A stretch of DNA of 64,000 bases from Aureobasidium sp. EXF-3400 (taxonomy: Eukaryota > Ascomycota > Dothideomycetes > Dothideales > Saccotheciaceae), in contig SWBL01000013.1 in NCBI GenBank assembly GCA_024195585.1, positions 1-64,000 of the forward strand, in the 5' to 3' direction. Within the stretch, counting starts at the first letter, position 1; the number at the start of each line of letters is the position of its first letter. Of the stretch, positions 45,352 through 57,108 are shown piece by piece. Made by a program: the position numbers and the translations under genes. A model generated the notes under the pieces. That model was not told where the DNA came from and ran no database searches. It worked only from the letters and a program-made list of their open reading frames with translations.

Positions 45352-46561
45352 ATGTCAGATCTATTACGCGCATTACCCAACATCAAAAACCAACACAACG
45401 CACCACATCTCAAACCGCCAGCAATGCCTTTGACAACAGCAGATGAAGGCAACTCTTCCTCTTCAGACAGTTCAGCATCCACAAACGACAGTGTTGATAC
45501 TTTGCGTCCTTCTGAATCCAGCATTTCATCACCAACGCCAAATCCATGGTCCAAATACTTTGAACAAGAATTGTTCCTGGACTCAAAGACAGAGTCCCAA
45601 CATGCGAAATATCACGTCTATCTGACTCCACCAAGGGATCCAGCTAAAGGACCTCTATTCATCTGTCATCACGGCGCTGGCGCAACCGGAATGAGTTTCG
45701 CGTGTTTTGCTGCTGCGGTGAGGAAAGAAATGCCCGGAGCAGGTATCTGCAGTCTAGAAGCCAGAGAGCACGGATCCGCCGTCTTTGCTCCTTCCAGCAG
45801 CGAAGAGATTCTCGATTTCAGTATTGAGACATTGGTGGCTGATACACTTGCCATGATCGAAGGCGTCAAACAGAGACAAGGCTGGAAAACTCTACCGCCT
45901 TCTGTATTGGTGGGCCATTCTCTGGGCGGCGCAGTCGTTACCCGCATCGCTGCAAATGGCACTCTAGGCGCCCAACTCGTTGGTTTTGCAGTACTGGATG
46001 TGGTTGAAGGCTCTGCCATCGAAGCCTTGATGCACATGAAGACCTATCTCGCCTCTCGCCCTTCATCTTTCGCATCCGTGGACCAAGCAATCAATTGGCA
46101 CATCCGCAGCCGCACAATCAGAGATCTCGAGTCTGCAAAAGCCAGTGTGCCTGGTCTTTTGGTCCCCAAAGACAATCGCTGGATCTGGAGAACAGACCTT
46201 GCACGCACACAACGCTGGTGGGAAGACTGGTTTACAGGGATGAGTGGACTTTTCCTCAGAGGCAGAGCTGCAAAGGCTTTGGTACTTGCAGGCACCGACA
46301 GATTGGACAAAGAACTCATGGTGGGCCAGATGCAAGGTCAGGAACCCCCTCTTCAATTGACCGAACACCCTCTCATGCTAATTTGACATGACAGGCAAGT
46401 TTCAACTCACAGTCATACCAGAAGCCGGCCACTTCATCCAAGAAGACGTGCCAGAGAAAACAGCACACCTCATGATCGAGTTCTTCAAGCGAAACGATCG
46501 AAGCAGTCTAGTCCTACCACCAAAAGTCTCCGATCTGCTCGCTCAAGGCAAAAGAGTATGA
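45352..46561 (+). CDS. ppe1: Protein phosphatase methylesterase 1
   Basis: Two exons, 45352-46336 and 46395-46561, 383 aa. The 58-nt intron (GTCAGG...GACAG) joins GQMQ to GKFQLTVIPEAGHF. It removes the C-terminal methyl ester of PP2A catalytic subunits, in cytosol and nucleus. The alpha/beta hydrolase fold shows PLFICHHGAGATGMSF (oxyanion region), EAREHGSA, and the nucleophile elbow VLVGHSLGGAVV with Ser190. Asp316 lies in VLAGTDRLD, and His341 in PEAGHFIQED just after the intron, so the catalytic triad is complete only in the spliced product. The substrate-recognition WEDWFTGMSGLFL segment is present. The N-terminal 60 residues are Ser-rich and variable, as in other fungal Ppe1. Confidence 0.94.
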
Positions 46562-47307
46562 GTGGAAAAATGCCAGAATAACAAAACCTACACTAGAAGC
46601 AAACAATAGACAGCCGTATAGGCAACAGCCAGCATACTCTGAGCGGTGATACAGCACTCTACGTTCTACCTTGATTGTACACAAACACAACCAGGGTAAG
46701 AAGAAGATTGTCTTCTTGACTCTTCAACCCTATTTCACGACCCAGGTCACTTGAAACAGCATTGGAAAAATCGTAAAAAAGCATCCGTTCTGCAATTTTG
46801 GGAAAGGGCAATCGTAAGAACAAAAACAAGGAGGGAACTACCCTAAAGTGCCACTTCCCTTCCTCGAAAAAAAAAGTATTAAACAAGAAATGGAAAGGAA
46901 CGATGCCTTGCTACTTCCTTGGAAAGTAGCAAAGACCCCCGCCTGTCCATCGTGGCTTCCTTTGCTCAAATTGTGAGTAGTCATGCTTTTTTCGCTTGTG
47001 CATCATTAAAATCTGAAATCGAATCGTGACTGTCGTTGCATGAGGCCGTAAGAGCAGAAAAGGACCGCAGAAAATTGTGAAAAAGAACAAGTGGGGATGC
47101 AAAAAAAAAAAGACAATCGTCAAGGTGCAAAAAAAGCAGGAATTAAACTCAAGAGGTATCTCTGGAAAGTAGTCGAGTCCTCCCAGATGGTTGTGAAGGG
47201 TCGATGCTGTTTCGTATGTACTGCCGATGGACTGATACGTCGTTGTCCTGTATGTACAATGTTTGGCGTTCGTACGAGTGGGTGGATTTCGATGCTCGGT
47301 TGTGAAA
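46562..47307. other. Convergent intergenic region
   Basis: 746 bases between PPE1 and the minus-strand gene to its right. Contains A-runs (46866-46876, 47101-47111). No gene seen. Confidence 0.5.
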
Positions 47308-49866
47308 TTAGAAGACATCATCAGGCCAGTCCCACTGCTTGTTACCAGCGCCAGCATCAGCCTTCTCCGCTGTCGCCTTGTTCAGCGTAGTGGGCAACGC
47401 GGGAACTGAGCCGACGCCAGGAGTAGCAGTGACGATGTGCTCCTTTTGGATAGTGACGAGCGAAGACTTCGTGTAGATGGCGTCGGGTGGAGGCGAAGAG
47501 CGGCGTTGCGAGGAAGAGGGACGCTTGCTCGAGCCTCTAGAGGTGGGACGGGCAGTTTCGTACTTGTTGACGAGGATTGACTTGAGAGAATCGGTGCGTC
47601 CATGAATGGACTCGGCGTCGGCGGTGGAGATGGCGGAATCGTGCTGCGAAGGAACAAGGGAGTTGGTCGAGTCGACTCTTGGGGCAACAACAATGTTGTC
47701 TTCCTCATTGATAGGATCGAGAGTATCCAGACTTGCACGGCCAAGAGGAGGGATGTCAATTGGCTGTTCGGTAGCGTGTTGTTTACTGCTGTCCTGCTTC
47801 TTGGTGTTGGTCTTGTTCATCTTACCATGGCCGATCTCAGGTCCAGGTTGTTCGTTTGCGGGCTCGACATTGGCTGCCTTTTTGCCGGTGGACTTACGCT
47901 TCTTCTTCGGTTTCTCCTTGATGTACTCTAGCTCGTCCTCCTCTTCGTCTGCTGGAGGCTTGTAAGTACCGTCATCCTTGGAAGCACTCTTGCGCTTTTT
48001 GGTAGGGGTCTTCTTGGTTCTGGATTTGATGCTAGCATCGATGGCTCTGAGCTTGTCATCCAAACTAGGGCGGTTCTCAGCTTCACTTTGGTCCGCGACC
48101 TCGGACGAGGCAAGAGCAGCTGGATCCATAGGAGCTTGATTGTCGTAATCAACAGGCAAGAAGGACTGGATCTCTGAGCGAGGGGTGTCGAGCACAATGA
48201 CAGAATCTCTTTGTTGCGCAGGGCTTCGAAGGTGAGTCAAGTCAAAGGACTGAGAATGAGTAGGCTTCGGTCTGACGAGCGAAGGAGTGTTCTGAGCCTG
48301 AGCGAGAGACTCTGCTTGGATCAGGCTTTCTGAAGGAAGAGAAGGTAACTTGCTACCGCTCAGACCAAATCTAGCCCTAGTGAATTTGGATTTGGAGGTA
48401 GGAGTGAACTTCTCGAAGCGGGAAGGAAGGGGTGGAAGAGGAGAGGCGTTGGTGATGGCGTTGTTCAACTCACGACGAGCGTCGGCAAGTTTGGCCTCGA
48501 GGTCACTGACACGTTTGTTCAGCTTCACTGCTCGGTTCAGCTCCTTCTTAGACTGAGTACGAGGTAGCGATTGGAGAGTGAGGTGGTTGTGAGGGAGAGG
48601 CTTCTCGGGTGACATAGACGGAGTCCTCTTGGCGTTTTCTTCTGAAGAGCGTACAATAGTCTCACTCAGATTGACATGGGAGCGACCACGCCTAAGAGAG
48701 CTCAAGGAAGGTGCACGAAGAGAAGCACCGCGCAAGGTGAAGAAGGACTTGCGTTTACTCAAAGCTCTCTCAGGAGATAGATGTTGAGGTGACTTTGGCT
48801 CTGTAGTCGGGTCGCTCTCTCGCTTGAACAGAGCAGCCAACTGTGGTGGTGCAGCAGCATCAAGGGTCGAATCAAGCGAAGTATCACGGGGAGAAGGGAA
48901 GTCGGCATCTGGGCGTAGATGGGCATAGGCGGCAGCATGACGAGGAGAAGTCAAAGGTTGGCGCACAGGCGAGCCGAATTGGCTGTTTCCACCGAGACGA
49001 GGCGACGTCAAAGCCTTGTTGGGTACAACGGTGAAGTTGAACTGGCCGGACTTCTTAAGTTCCTGATAAGCCTGTTCATACATGGCCTTGTCGTCCTCAG
49101 CACGCTTGCGGTTTTCTTCAATGTTTCTAACAGTAAGATCTTCCTTGGACTCTTTCCAGGTGCGTGAGAAAGATTCCCATACGTTTGCCGGGTTGAAGGT
49201 TGATGCGAACATCTTGCCGAAGCGGAAGAGACCGCCAGCGGGCTTGACAGATGGCGTCGTCGAGGGAGCAATCGAGTCGAAGGTAGGGGCACTGAAAGGT
49301 GGAGTTGGACGAGGGTCGACCGAGTCGTGCTGGAGAGGGTGGTTGACGGTAGGTCTGAGGGTATGATAGAGTGCGGGAGTCGAGTTCTCTTGGTGGTACT
49401 GGGTCATCAGATCGTCGACGTTGGCCAGACCGGGAAGGGCGTGGTTCGAGTGGTCGCGAGTAAAGACACTCGGCGGCTGGGCGCTGGGCTTGTCTGACAT
49501 GCTGCCTTCTTGGAAGCGGGAAGGGCGTGTGTTCTCGGGGATGCGCACATCGGCAGGCTCTGCCTGGCGCTTGTTGAGTGACGACAGGCCGTAGCGGGCG
49601 TCTTTGCGGCGGATGCTGCGAGGCTGCTGCTGCTTGGGCGACGGCGATGGGCGGCTACGCTTGGGTGTGTGGCTGCCATGCTGCTCGTGGTCCTGGCCAT
49701 GGTCGTGCTGTCTCTCGTGGGGACTCGACTGTGACTCGGCGAGGAGACGCACATCTGCCTCAGGCACCTCCATGGCCCATTCCATCGTACGCTTGCGCTT
49801 GCTCCCGCTGCCCACCGGCTCCAGGGCCTGTCCGAACTCGCCGTACATTCCTGTCTCTTCAGACAT
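47308..49866 (-). CDS. Conserved fungal nuclear-type protein (852 aa)
   Basis: Single exon from ATG at 49866. Mostly disordered and Ser/Pro/Lys-rich. Recognisable parts are an N-terminal basic SGSKRKRTMEWAMEVPEADV; a central conserved block AGGLFRFGKMFASTFNPANV followed by WESFSRTWKESKEDL and a helical AYQELKKSGQFNF; and a short coiled coil (LNKRVSDLEAKLADARRELN). Several basic patches follow (KSRTKKTPTKKRKSASK, KPKKKRKSTGKK), and the C-terminus is QWDWPDDVF. Fungal relatives are often labelled nuclear RNA-binding protein. I see no RNA-binding domain, so that name is weak. The NLS-like patches support nuclear location. Confidence 0.68.
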   Translation of the reverse strand: MSEETGMYGEFGQALEPVGSGSKRKRTMEWAMEVPEADVRLLAESQSSPHERQHDHGQDHEQHGSHTPKRSRPSPSPKQQQPRSIRRKDARYGLSSLNKRQAEPADVRIPENTRPSRFQEGSMSDKPSAQPPSVFTRDHSNHALPGLANVDDLMTQYHQENSTPALYHTLRPTVNHPLQHDSVDPRPTPPFSAPTFDSIAPSTTPSVKPAGGLFRFGKMFASTFNPANVWESFSRTWKESKEDLTVRNIEENRKRAEDDKAMYEQAYQELKKSGQFNFTVVPNKALTSPRLGGNSQFGSPVRQPLTSPRHAAAYAHLRPDADFPSPRDTSLDSTLDAAAPPQLAALFKRESDPTTEPKSPQHLSPERALSKRKSFFTLRGASLRAPSLSSLRRGRSHVNLSETIVRSSEENAKRTPSMSPEKPLPHNHLTLQSLPRTQSKKELNRAVKLNKRVSDLEAKLADARRELNNAITNASPLPPLPSRFEKFTPTSKSKFTRARFGLSGSKLPSLPSESLIQAESLAQAQNTPSLVRPKPTHSQSFDLTHLRSPAQQRDSVIVLDTPRSEIQSFLPVDYDNQAPMDPAALASSEVADQSEAENRPSLDDKLRAIDASIKSRTKKTPTKKRKSASKDDGTYKPPADEEEDELEYIKEKPKKKRKSTGKKAANVEPANEQPGPEIGHGKMNKTNTKKQDSSKQHATEQPIDIPPLGRASLDTLDPINEEDNIVVAPRVDSTNSLVPSQHDSAISTADAESIHGRTDSLKSILVNKYETARPTSRGSSKRPSSSQRRSSPPPDAIYTKSSLVTIQKEHIVTATPGVGSVPALPTTLNKATAEKADAGAGNKQWDWPDDVF

Positions 49867-50566
49867 GTTGTTTGCTTCGTTCCTGTCACAGCCACGTCAG
49901 CCCATTGATTTCTGCGCCTGTTCGTTGCGTGGAACGAGCGTTGCAATCGACCCAAACGCCCTTGTTGGCTTTGTTTACACCCTGGACCCCTTGAACTGGG
50001 ACCTACTTTGATTCTTTCCGCACTTACCGTCGATTTCAACTGCAACTCTGCATTTGTCCAGAACTTCAAGATCTTGTCTAATGAGTCCCCAGTCAAAGTT
50101 GTGTCTCAAGCTCACTCTGGCAGAGGAAGATGTCGTGAACAGAAATGCCGGATTGACGTCTCGCTCGTTGTCCCGACACTGCCGCCAAACACAACAGAAC
50201 GAACCACCGTTTTTCTGCGGAGTCGCGCGCACTGAACACAACGAGACCCTGCCGCCAATCCATTCAGCCGCTTCGTCTAAATACATGAATCAATGTCACT
50301 CGATATTGTACCTCATGATTCAGTTGCTAATTGTCTCACTTGCGCTTTCCATTCATCTGTTCGTTGCGTGTCATGTCTATCGTTGCTCGTTGGTTAACTG
50401 CATAATCTCTGATTGTTGCGGCACTTCTATTCCCTCCACAATTACATGTCCCGCCTCTTTCACTTAGTCGCATAAACGAGATCAAAGTCGCTGTCCCACC
50501 CCTTGTACAAATGAAACATGCCTATCGACTCCTCATCTGTCTAGATCTTGGTCCGCTACTCGCCCT
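49867..50566. other. veA 3' flank and upstream region of neighbour
   Basis: 700 bases between the veA stop and the start of the next minus-strand gene. Promoter of the nuclear-type protein plus the veA 3' UTR. No gene seen. Confidence 0.5.
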
Positions 50567-52356
50567 TTAGTCATGGCTTGGGGGCAGAGGACGAGCAATC
50601 TCGCGTCCATCCGCCCGTCTGTAACTCATCTTCAAGCTCTCCAGCTCTGCAAGCTCGCTGTCGTTTCCGTCATCAGCCACCAGATGACCGTATCCCGACA
50701 CTGATGGTCTAGCTCCCTGTCTCAGCGGTCCATTCAAGTGGCGTGTATCAAATACACGATCGTATGAGCGCTTTCCATTGACCTGGCCATTCTCTGAAAC
50801 TCTAGCCACATCATAGTAGTGACTCTGAGACACTGCGCTGGATGGCGGCGAGATCTCGAGCTTCTGAGGTACAAGAGATGTGTTGGCTGGTGGCAATACG
50901 TGGGGTGCGATTGCCGATGCACTAGTTGCTGATGCCTGGCTCATTTGTCTCATTTTAGGCGTCTGCTGAGGAGTGTAGGCGGGCTGTTGATACTGAGACG
51001 AGTATGTTTGAGGCTGGCTGCTGTGAGTATACGAAGATGGCTGAATCATCGAGTGACGGCGAGGGTCTGCGTGGACGGGAGCAGGTGCTCCGTGTGAGTA
51101 GTCGACACTCATGGTTCTTGGAACAGCTGGCTCGTCGTATTGAGCATGCTGTTGAGCTGGGTGACCATATCCATAGTAAGCAGGTTGCTGGTGAGCAGGA
51201 GCAGGAGGTGCTGCAGCCTGGGGATACTGGTACTGTCCATAGTGCATCTGAGGTTGAGGAGGCTGCATCGGTGGAGGCTGCATCTGAGCTTGTGGCTGCG
51301 CATATGGTGCGGCGTACTGATGAGCAGGCGGCTGTGAGTACTGGGGCTGTGCGAGAGGAGCTGGCTGTACCGCAACGTGTTGGGCAGTGGCCTGTGGAGG
51401 ATACGAAGGCTGAGGGTATGTTTGGCACACATCATGACCCGAGGGGCGACGGGATGAGGGGGCAGCGGCGAGAGATACGTGACTAGCGATACTGGCCGAC
51501 CTTTCGCGATCGGCAGCTTCAGCGCCGGGATGAGCTCCAGTCATATGGGACTGGTAGGCATCAGGAGTGGCCGAGTGTCTGCCACGATCCGAATAGCCGT
51601 CGTAGTCTTTACCCTTTTCGCGTCTGCGCATGCGGACTTCACGCCTGATGCGCACACGGCATCCTTGATCAGCCACCGTACGACTGAGCTGGGTGCTGGA
51701 AGCAAGTCCAGGGAACTTCTTAGCACTGTAAACCGTGAACGGCTGGGACTTCACTTCAAGGCGGTGGGTGATCTGTGCTTCTCCCTGAGCAGCTGCAGCT
51801 GCAGCTGCTTCATCCAGTTGGTCTGCGTCCTTGGGGTCCTTGAGTTCCTCATACAAGCTGAAACCGAGTCTATACTTTCCTTCATGGCGGACGGAAAGGT
51901 CGGGAAAGATGAAGTAGCCAGCTTGATCGGGACGATCCAGGTAGACCATACCAGCGACAGGAGTACCAGTCAAAACGGTTAATCGGGCTGGATCGTTGTT
52001 AGGGACGCGACCCTGTGCGATAGGACGGGCCTGTTCCAAAGTCGCGAAGAGGAAATAGTTGGCGTTCATGGCAAAGGTGATGTCGTTTTCCTTGAGCTCC
52101 TCGCCATCATAGATTCGGAGCTCGACGATCGGAGGGGGGTCGACAGGACGACGGTCGGCAGAAGCTAATGTCGCGTCAGTATGATGATCAGAATTGGATG
52201 TTGGAGCCACGCACACTTGGCACCAGAACCACACGCGCGAGCACGTTCGGGCTGTTGGAGAACTTTGAGTTTGTAGAGCAGATGCCTTCCATCGCACGTG
52301 GTACGCGAGAAGGAAGCTACAGTCTCGTTGGGGACCGAGATGACTCTGGGCTCCAT
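50567..52356 (-). CDS. veA: Velvet-complex regulator VeA
   Basis: Two exons, 52215-52356 and 50567-52164, 579 aa. The 50-nt intron (GTGCGT...CATTAG) interrupts GSGAKSSADRR, as in other veA genes. The velvet domain (about residues 25-250) shows RHLLYKLKVLQQPERARACG, SADRRPVDPPPIVELRIYDG, FAMNANYFLFATLEQARPIA, GMVYLDRPDQAGYFIFPDLS and VRHEGKYRLGFSLYEEL. It ends FTVYSAKKFPGLASSTQLSR and QGCRVRIRREVRMRRR (basic NLS-like). The C-terminal half is Gln/Pro/Tyr-rich and closes with LKMSYRRADGREIARPLPP, typical of VeA. VeA enters the nucleus with VelB, mainly in the dark, and with LaeA couples development to secondary metabolism. A poly-Ala run (AAAAAAA) inside the domain is unusual but lies in a known variable loop. 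Confidence 0.96.
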
Positions 52357-55300
52357 GACGGCGATGATAACAAATCAGATGTAAATGAACCTGATGTGTG
52401 ACAATGTACAGCAAAGTCTTTGTCGTCTGAGAATTAAGGCGGTCAGCAATGATGTATGGAAATTGAAGCCAGGTCCGTGACAATGGTTTGGAGAAGAAAA
52501 GAAGGTTTGTGCAAGAGCGTCCAGACGTCTGACTGGGAACGAGCTACCATCGCGTCGGCGTGGCCATGACACTCCCATGAAAAGAGCCAAGCAAGGAAAG
52601 GAAAAACATAAGGACTCACCCTTGCTGGCCGTTGTATATGAAGGGATGCGTTACGCGGACGCAACCAATGTTGTCCAAAATAAACGCTGCCCTTGGACGA
52701 AGAAACGAGCGTGTCGGTCTGTGGAAGCTTAACTACTCGCTCGACGCCAAAGAACGGTGAGTACAAGAACGAAGAAGGGTGTTTTCTCCTCCAAATAGAA
52801 AAAGACCTTAACCCAGGGATCCGGATCTGAAGAGTAAAAGAAGGTGGGAGTCGCGGAGGAAAAGGCAGGTACAAGGGAACAGACGAGTCAGATCAGCGGA
52901 GGCCCGGGCGTTCTTGCCGCACGCCGCAGCTGCCGCACGCAAGCGAAGTGCTCCTGTGCCCTAAACTTGCGAACTCTAACTGCCTTTGGTCTCGACAAGA
53001 GTCTGGCTAGGCTTTCCTTTTTTGCTCCCATCCGGCATCGCTTACATCACTCGTTTCCAGCTCCTGGGAGTTGCAGTTTGCTTAGTATCAACAGCCACAG
53101 CCGGTCCTTGTGGTGCCGGAACCCAGGTGAGTTCTGCTGCTGGGCCCTCTGCTCATTGCTGCTGTAGGAGCGTGCCAACTCCATATCTTTGCCAGGCCGA
53201 GATTTGAAGATCGTGTGGTAGGCTAACGGGCGGTTCTCGCGCCTCATTGTCTGCTGGCTGCTCCCCACTGCGCACCGTCCCGTTGTGGGCCCTTGGGGGG
53301 CTTCCCATGTTTGCTTTGCCATGTTCGCAACCCTCTGATCAGCCGGCGCCTCATCCTGCAGTAACGTCTGCACTACCACCACGCAGGAATCCGGGAACCA
53401 ACGTTGTGTCAGTTTTCCCGCTGAGGTCCTCCTTAACTGGAATGTGGTTTCAGGTTCATGCCTGTTTGTCTATACCCTCGCCTATTAAGATTATCGCTTC
53501 CAATGACGATAAGCTTGAGGTTATACGGGGAGCGAGATCTCCTCGATTCAATATCAGATTGTGGACTTTAGCTCCCTCTGAGCCAAGCGATGCAATATAA
53601 TCGGAAGCAGCTTTTCCCGGTTGCGTCCTTGGTGAGCGCTTTCGACACCACCCACCTGGCAGTGTCTTGCTCTTTTGACCCTTCTGACGAGCCAGACGAG
53701 GTGCATGCAGGGAGAAAAACGCGTCAGTCAAAGAGCGTGTCGAGCAGCGAGAGATCGGTGGGTCAGTAATAAAGGACGCGAAGGGTTTGTCTGGTTGTGT
53801 CGCTTACAAGGTTTCGAAAACAAGCGGAGGAATTGGATGCACTAAAACCTTTTTCGAGCGTAGCTGCAAATGCATACACCGCTCGGCCTCAGCTGCAGCC
53901 AGGTAAAAGTTGCTCTGCGTAACGGCACAGGGTCTGCCAACACATCAGACCAATGGACGGGTATCCACTTCCTGCCTACAACGCCGTCCGAGAGAGCGCC
54001 TGCCCGTACATGTTCTGTGTTTAACACGCCATCTCAGCAGATCTGACTGAAGGCTTGTCGTCGTACGGTATGCGAGTTGCATGTCGGAAAAGTGTCTCGC
54101 AGGCTTACCTTAGATAATGAGAATGAGGGTGTCGTACTCTGCGTCCGCAATGCAGGCCCGCACAACATTCACAAGCGTCGAATTGCGATCGGTCCAATCG
54201 ACGCAAGCCCCAATAAAGCCTGACACGCTCCGAAAACAAGTGGCTGGGACGAAAGTCCCTACCTATCACAATGCGCTTCCGACAGAGCCTCCCTCCACGT
54301 GAAGAAGGGGTGGTGGCTTTTCACAAAAGACGGCGACCACTCAGATGATGGGAACAAAATTGCACTCTTACCACTATCATGCATATCGTATATACGTACA
54401 ACACGGTGCCTGCGTATTCGTCAAAGCCTGATCCTTTCTCTTACTGCACCAAACACAACAGATGGATTCTGCATGATCTATCGAGGCAGAAAGCTGTCGA
54501 GTCTCTTGCATTACAGATTTATCAGAATTCATTCCGTGCTGTGCATCACAGCCCGAACTCGCCCGCAACTCCACTTGCAAGAGCGGAGACTGTCAATCAG
54601 AGGAGTTGTCTCGTTTGTAACTAATCGATCTGTACTTATGCACAATGACTTCTCGCAGTCTTCTCTGAGTGGGACTCTCAGGGCTGCTCAGCCTGTCAGC
54701 CTCTGAAAGCAATTCTTATTACCGGAGCAAAGAAGCTAATATAGATATCAAACCACACATGCAAGTCGTGAAAAACTGTGATCGACGCGGAAAATAGAGA
54801 TGAGCGCGACCATGCACTGCATACTGCGCCAGTAGCGAAGGACCCTCTTTCTCAATAATGTTCATGCAGGAGAACGGATGGGGTCAGTATTCAGCGATAA
54901 ATATCCTGCTGACTCTTGTCTTCTGACACTCGCCTACACGCCCTTGTACGCATCAAGCAACGCCTTCGATGCAATGATGGGGAGCAAGGCTATAACACGG
55001 AAATAGGTGATCTAGCCCTCTTTTTGCTTTACTATTGCCAATCAGGGAGACCTCGACCAGGTCTTTGTCTCCTGTCAGTGCAGACTGTCACCTGCAACCT
55101 TAAAAAGTAGAACAACAAATTCAGCCAACGAGAGGTTTCCATTCTAACCATTCGCAATAACCGGTCACCAAGCTAAAGCAACCGCGGACCCTTTCTACTT
55201 AATATCACATGGGCGCCTGGATTCCATCGCTTAGAGATATAATGAATCTCGGCTCCCCTGGGAGGTGACCTTGGACCCACACCCTGATTCCTCGTAACCG

Positions 55301-57108
55301 CTTGCGATATGCAAGCCCTCGACATGCTCGCTTCGCCTGTGAAGCCAAAGGGTTTGATGCAAGCCGCTACAATCGTGAGGAAAGGAAAAACGTTCATACC
55401 TCGACTGGTTACGACTGAAAGTCCAAACCCACACCCTTTTGTTCAATATCGAGTTTTGATTCCTGGCACGTACAGCAAGACAAGTCGATGCATCTTCGCG
55501 ATAGCACCAAACTGTACAAGCCTGTGGGGATACACGCGTCAATCTAGGTCTGGATTATCATCACTGCAGTCAAATCGTTGCGTTTTCTCATATACGCATC
55601 TCAAGGCAGCAATAAACATATTGCATCCAGTGCTTTACTGCTCGCTTGAATGCTTCTGCAAGTATGTCCTTCTGGACGGCGCACTCACGCGCCATAGATT
55701 CCCGGCATAGACTTGTTGCAACTTTGTGTACTCAGGAGTGATCAAAAGTGAGTTATGTACCTTTGTCCGAATGATCGTGAGCAGACTCGCTCCTACCCCA
55801 TGGATAGCGGGCTTGCGTATACCGATGCAGAATTTCTTTACTGAACCACAAGCGGTTGCCTTTTCGTTGTTGGTAAGCAATATCGTGTATGCATCAATCC
55901 AACGGCACATCATTCTGATGGCTGTAGTGTCTCTGACGAAATGCTTATAACATAAAATCGCTGGATGTTGCTGCAGCCAAGAGGATCATGAAAAGAAGCC
56001 ATGGTCCAAGAAGTCTGCTTGATGTTGTTTGCCATCCCGATAAGTGTTTGAGATCTTACGAATTCATCAGTAGAACTCTTTCTCCACATAGTTTGACCAT
56101 TGACTGGTCCGTTCAAGATAGATCAGCGATGTGTAATGTGTGCAACGTTGATCAAGCGGAAAGATAATCCTTGTCTCGTTTCTAGCATGGACAGGATTGT
56201 TAGGTATTCAAGTCCGTTAGCCCGAGTACAAATACAATCGTCTCCAGTTTCTCCAATGTACTATACATTACAGTATGTAGTTGCATTCAGCCTGGTCGGA
56301 CATGTCTTTTGCATCGAGACCATTGTGCAATTTGGTCATCTGTCACAGGCCTCAGTACACGGCATAACGGGTGTTTTGTGGGGTTCAAATTATATGTAGC
56401 TTGAAGGTGCAATGTGATGCGCTTGAAAAGCCTTTGTAGAATCTAATTACGGATCAACCAAACCTTCGTTAAGGTAAGTAGCTGTTTCTAAACTCAATCC
56501 ATCGCACACAGCCTTTCTCATAAACACACACATGTGATGGCTACAGATAGAACATAGAGTAGTTTGCCTGTTGGAGCCAAAAACGAAATACCTCGTACAA
56601 ATGAACAGAAAAGTGAAAGAGAATGTTATATGAGACATGAACAGAGGTATGTAGAGGGTAGCTGGCTTCACCCTATATAAAGAGGAACAAGGAAAGGATG
56701 GAAAGGAAATAGGAAACACCCTTTGATATATAAGAAAAAGGAAAGAAGACCTCCAGTTGGGAAAAATTCCGTTTCCCAACTCCCAACATTCGTACCAGTT
56801 TATTCATGATATGGATAGGTTTTTGTTCGTCACCGATTAACCATAACTCCGCCGAAAATAACGGGAAAGCAATGATACGCATGAAGACGCCGTGCTCAAG
56901 CAACAAAGGAGTCGTAGTTGTGATGCATAAGGACCGGATGTCGTATGTACATATCCGCATTGTTGCATCGTCAACTTCAGAGTCGAAAGATATGCCGGGT
57001 TGACATATCGACTACAGGTTGCCATCATGAGCGCTCAGTCCTTTAGGCTCAAGCATCGAGCCACCACGGTCTGGTTGTAGTTAATCTCGAGTTCTTCATT
57101 GAAGACGT
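52357..57108. promoter_or_regulatory. Long veA upstream region, 4.75 kb, no gene found
   Basis: The part next to 52356 should be the veA promoter and long leader; developmental regulators in fungi often have leaders with introns and small upstream frames. Most open frames here are short and not protein-like. The right end must contain the 3' UTR of the IPT-domain gene. CT-rich DNA lies at 52600-52860 (minus sense). I see no tRNA, repeat family or transposon in it. Confidence 0.45.
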
